DNA of 64,000 bases from Tetrahymena thermophila SB210 (Eukaryota > Ciliophora > Oligohymenophorea > Hymenostomatida > Tetrahymenidae): NCBI RefSeq assembly GCF_000189635.1, contig NW_002476254.1:1-64000 (forward strand). Direction: 5' to 3'. The notes below the pieces were generated by a model, which saw only the letters and a program-made list of their open reading frames with translations, did not search any database and was not told the origin of the DNA. Shown here in pieces: positions 61,500 through 64,000 of the stretch; the first letter of the stretch is position 1, and each line of letters starts with the position of its first letter. Both the position numbers and the translations under genes were made by a program.

Positions 61500-62866
61500 A
61501 ACAAATATTTTGATAATAAAACACATCAATCTAAGTCATGAATTTCAATAAAATTATTATAAAATATTACTTACGAACTGGTTATTATCAATAAACTGAT
61601 AGAACTCACAATCAAAAAATGGTTAATTAGACTATTTTTAAATAGCATGCTATTTTATTTATAAGAAAACTAAAAAAATTTAAAAAAATGATAAATTCAT
61701 GCAAGAAAACTTAATTTTTAAACATTTAAATATTAAATTACTACTAATTTCATAATATTTTATATATAGAAACAAATGATTTCAAAATATTTTATCTAAA
61801 ATATTTAAAATTATACTAAAAAATGTTAAAATATATGAATGTTTGTTTCTTCTTAAAAAATTCTAAATTTGACTAAATAAGTAATATATTTATCTTTATT
61901 AATATGATATGAATTTTCAAAAGAACTGTGCTTTACATGGGCTAATATATAAAAATGAATGTCAAATAAAAAATGATTGAGAGAAAGAATTGATAAATAT
62001 ACTTTTTATATATTGATAAAATTTGATAAAAATAGCTTTTACATATTTTAATAGGTAATTTTTGTTATTATTTTTAATAGCTTCGTAATTATTTCCCCAA
62101 TCTAAGAAACATTTGTGTTACTTTTTATTAAAAAAAAAAATCAGTTTAAACGACTGTAACTTAATTTATTTAGATATGAAAAATCAATTTTTCTTTTTTT
62201 AATTAAATTTACTTTTACAAATAAAGTAATACCTTAATATCTTTTTTACATTTAAGGTAGAGGTTAAATAGTATTTTTTATCAAATTTTCTATTAGAAAG
62301 TTCAAAATTAATATTTAAAAAATATTAGCTTACATCTATTCTTGTTTTAAATAAAACTCAAAAAAATAATAATAAAGCAAAATTTAAAATAAATTTAGTT
62401 AATTTAGAATACGATAACTTAGTAGATTTTAATTAATATTTTTTTGAAAAAATAATTTCCTGAGTTTTATTTAATCTTTTCTTTTTTTATGAAAATAATC
62501 AAATTATTACTATGCCTAAAATAGTAGTAGTAATAAAATTATAAAATAGAATTTTTTATTATTTATTTTTTATTTTAAGTAAAATTTTTAAAAGTATTAT
62601 CTAATGATTAAAGTCATAGTTATTGTATAGATAATTTTTGGATTATTCGACTAGTAACCTGAATTGCGATACAAAAAGCAGCTTACTATTCTTATATTTA
62701 TTTTTACTACTAATCCTCAGGAAGAAATAAATTAATAAGAGAATAATATAAAAAAACAAGAATTCTCTGTATATTTTTAAATATTGAATTTCATTTGTGA
62801 TTATAATTCATTTATAATCAAAAATTAATTTTAAGAGATAGATTGAAAATATTAAAAACTAGAAGA
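61500..62866. repeat. Upstream flank of the large gene, copy 2
   Basis: This is the partner of 47320-48798, ending at the ATG of the partial second gene. Together with the relic just before it, the layout suggests a tandem duplication with a step of about 14.1 kb (48799 to 62867). Confidence 0.75.
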
Positions 62867-64000
62867 ATGAATTTGTATTTTTTTAAAAACTTGTATTTTT
62901 TGGTATATACTCTACTTAGCTTGGTTTTAAATGTTTAATCTAAGGAATATCATTAGAATTTTACTATTTCTGATTAAATAATTGAGTATGGCTATGATTC
63001 TTATGGCACATAGAGCTTGAATAGAAGTATTGAAGAGTTTCCAGATAATTTGAGCATACATTTATATTGTTTTTAATCTACTGAAAAGTTATCAATAATT
63101 TTAGAGTAATTCAAAGAGATTTTTACATAGGAATAAATCAATAAATTTCTTATAATAATTGGAGAGGTAGAGCTAATAGACTTTAAGGGTATAAATTTTT
63201 TTTGAAATTTATTAATCATTAACTGAAACAAACATATTTATTTCAAGAAATCTATTTATGTCAAATTGACGATTCAATTTTGATTATTTGTTCATCAGGA
63301 AAGTAAAATAAATATAAAAATTAATCCAAATTATTATAAATATATTTTTTTTCAAATAAAAGTAAAGTTAGGAAAATCAATCTAAAGTTAAGTAAGGAAA
63401 GAAGCAATAGCTATTTTTAAGTAAATATATTTCCTAAATTAATTAATTATTTATTTATTCTTATTACTCTTATCAATTAATAGAATTTGTACTAAACATT
63501 TGCTTACTCAACATTAGGTTAATAAGCTAAAAATGAATTCATAAGTTAAAGTAATTTTCTTATCAAATAAATTTTTTTATTTATTGCATATTTTTATAAC
63601 TAGGTATAGATTTTGTTTAAGTAAATGAATTTTGGTAATGGTTAAAAAGTAATACAGATAGCTTAACATTATCTCAAAGCTTCTTAATATTCAATACAAA
63701 CAATTTATCACTTTAATATATTTTTGAAAGGAATTGCAATAGACTTTAAAGTTATAAGTATATCATTTTAGAGCAAAATAAATATATTTAAATTAAATTT
63801 TATTTTTTAATAATAAGCTAAATATTTCTTGACTAATTAAAAGACAAAAATTGTATATTATTTTCTGGCTCTCAATCTATTCAATTCTTTGAGAATAAAT
63901 AAAAAAATATAAGCTTTTTAAGAAATCTTTAAATCCAAAATAAATTATTATCTAAATAATAATTTTAAAGCAATTTAAGAAATTTAATGCCTATCTGTGG
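62867..64000 (+). CDS. Second copy of the large Cys-rich/beta-helix gene (5' part, runs off window)
   Basis: The N-terminus MNLYFFKNLYFLVYTLLSLV is a signal peptide nearly identical to that of the gene at 48799. The match continues for over 1.1 kb to the window edge. Exon 1 is 62867-63188 and intron 1 is 63189-63247, with the same phase as its paralog. Later exons stay open if the second intron uses the donor at 63367 and the third uses the GTTAAAG donor at about 63545. The equivalent of GTAAGT at 49463 is ATAAGT here, which shows that the donor four bases further on is the true one in both. The unique N-terminal domain (FVQVNEFWQWLKS; NCILFSGSQSIQFFENKQ) is conserved with mostly conservative changes. 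It looks intact as far as can be seen. The Cys-rich and beta-helix parts, if present, lie outside the window. Confidence 0.75.

Larger units (their letters stand above)
59902..62866. other. Intergenic region between tandem large genes
   Basis: This 3-kb stretch contains about 450 bp of plain A/T-rich 3' flank, the relic of a Cys-rich segment (60360-61340), a short stretch about 61340-61500, and a second copy of the large-gene upstream flank (61500-62866). A short 64-residue frame at 59977-60171 is composed of K, F, I and N and has no family signature, so I do not call it a gene. Confidence 0.65.

Noticed and set aside
1-64000. tRNA, rRNA, transposase, integrase, capsid or reverse transcriptase genes
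   Set aside because: No tRNA arm consensus, rRNA core wording or catalytic motif of these elements was seen on either strand by eye. A tRNAscan and HMM search would settle this.

Overview
The window is the left end of a ciliate macronuclear chromosome, almost certainly Tetrahymena. It opens with 340 bp of C4A2 telomere repeat. Every long conserved reading frame is full of TAA and TAG read as glutamine, and only TGA ends genes. The DNA is very AT-rich, and introns are short and AT-rich with GT..AG ends. All identifications come from reading the sequence; no database search was made.

Region 1 (1-31.9 kb) is an accessory subtelomere. Behind the telomere lie degenerate repeats and a relic gene piece. 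Four intronless paralogs of about 1,650 residues follow, all on the plus strand (3779-8743, 9367-14322, 16474-21438, 26779-31743). Each encodes a signal peptide, a beta-propeller-like run of LVIVD-type repeats, several cadherin-like (CADG) modules, one membrane span and a long Q/N-rich tail. Genes 1 and 3 form subtype A and genes 2 and 4 subtype B, so the order is relic A, A1, B1, A2, relic B, B2. The spaces between them are packed with decayed copies of the family's own 5' end and flanks, and one flank segment has grown into a minisatellite.

Region 2 (32-46 kb) is ordinary single-copy chromosome. It holds a possible structured ncRNA (about 32.2 kb), a protein kinase on the minus strand (33964-35382), a multi-exon CFAP57/WDR65-type ciliary WD40 and coiled-coil gene (38293-44093), and an EI24-family membrane protein on the minus strand (44758-45768).

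Region 3 (46-64 kb) is a second tandem family. One very large, many-exon gene (48799-59901) encodes a signal peptide, an N-terminal domain I do not recognise, furin-like cysteine-rich repeats, a GGAxY beta-helix region and a C-terminal multi-pass membrane part. It is followed by a relic of its cysteine-rich part (60.36-61.34 kb) and the start of a second copy (62867 to the window edge). The promoter-side repeat of this family is present three times.

The two families are probable surface proteins that expand by local tandem duplication and decay on either side of a stable housekeeping and ciliary block. I saw no tRNA, rRNA, CRISPR, transposase or virus-like element.
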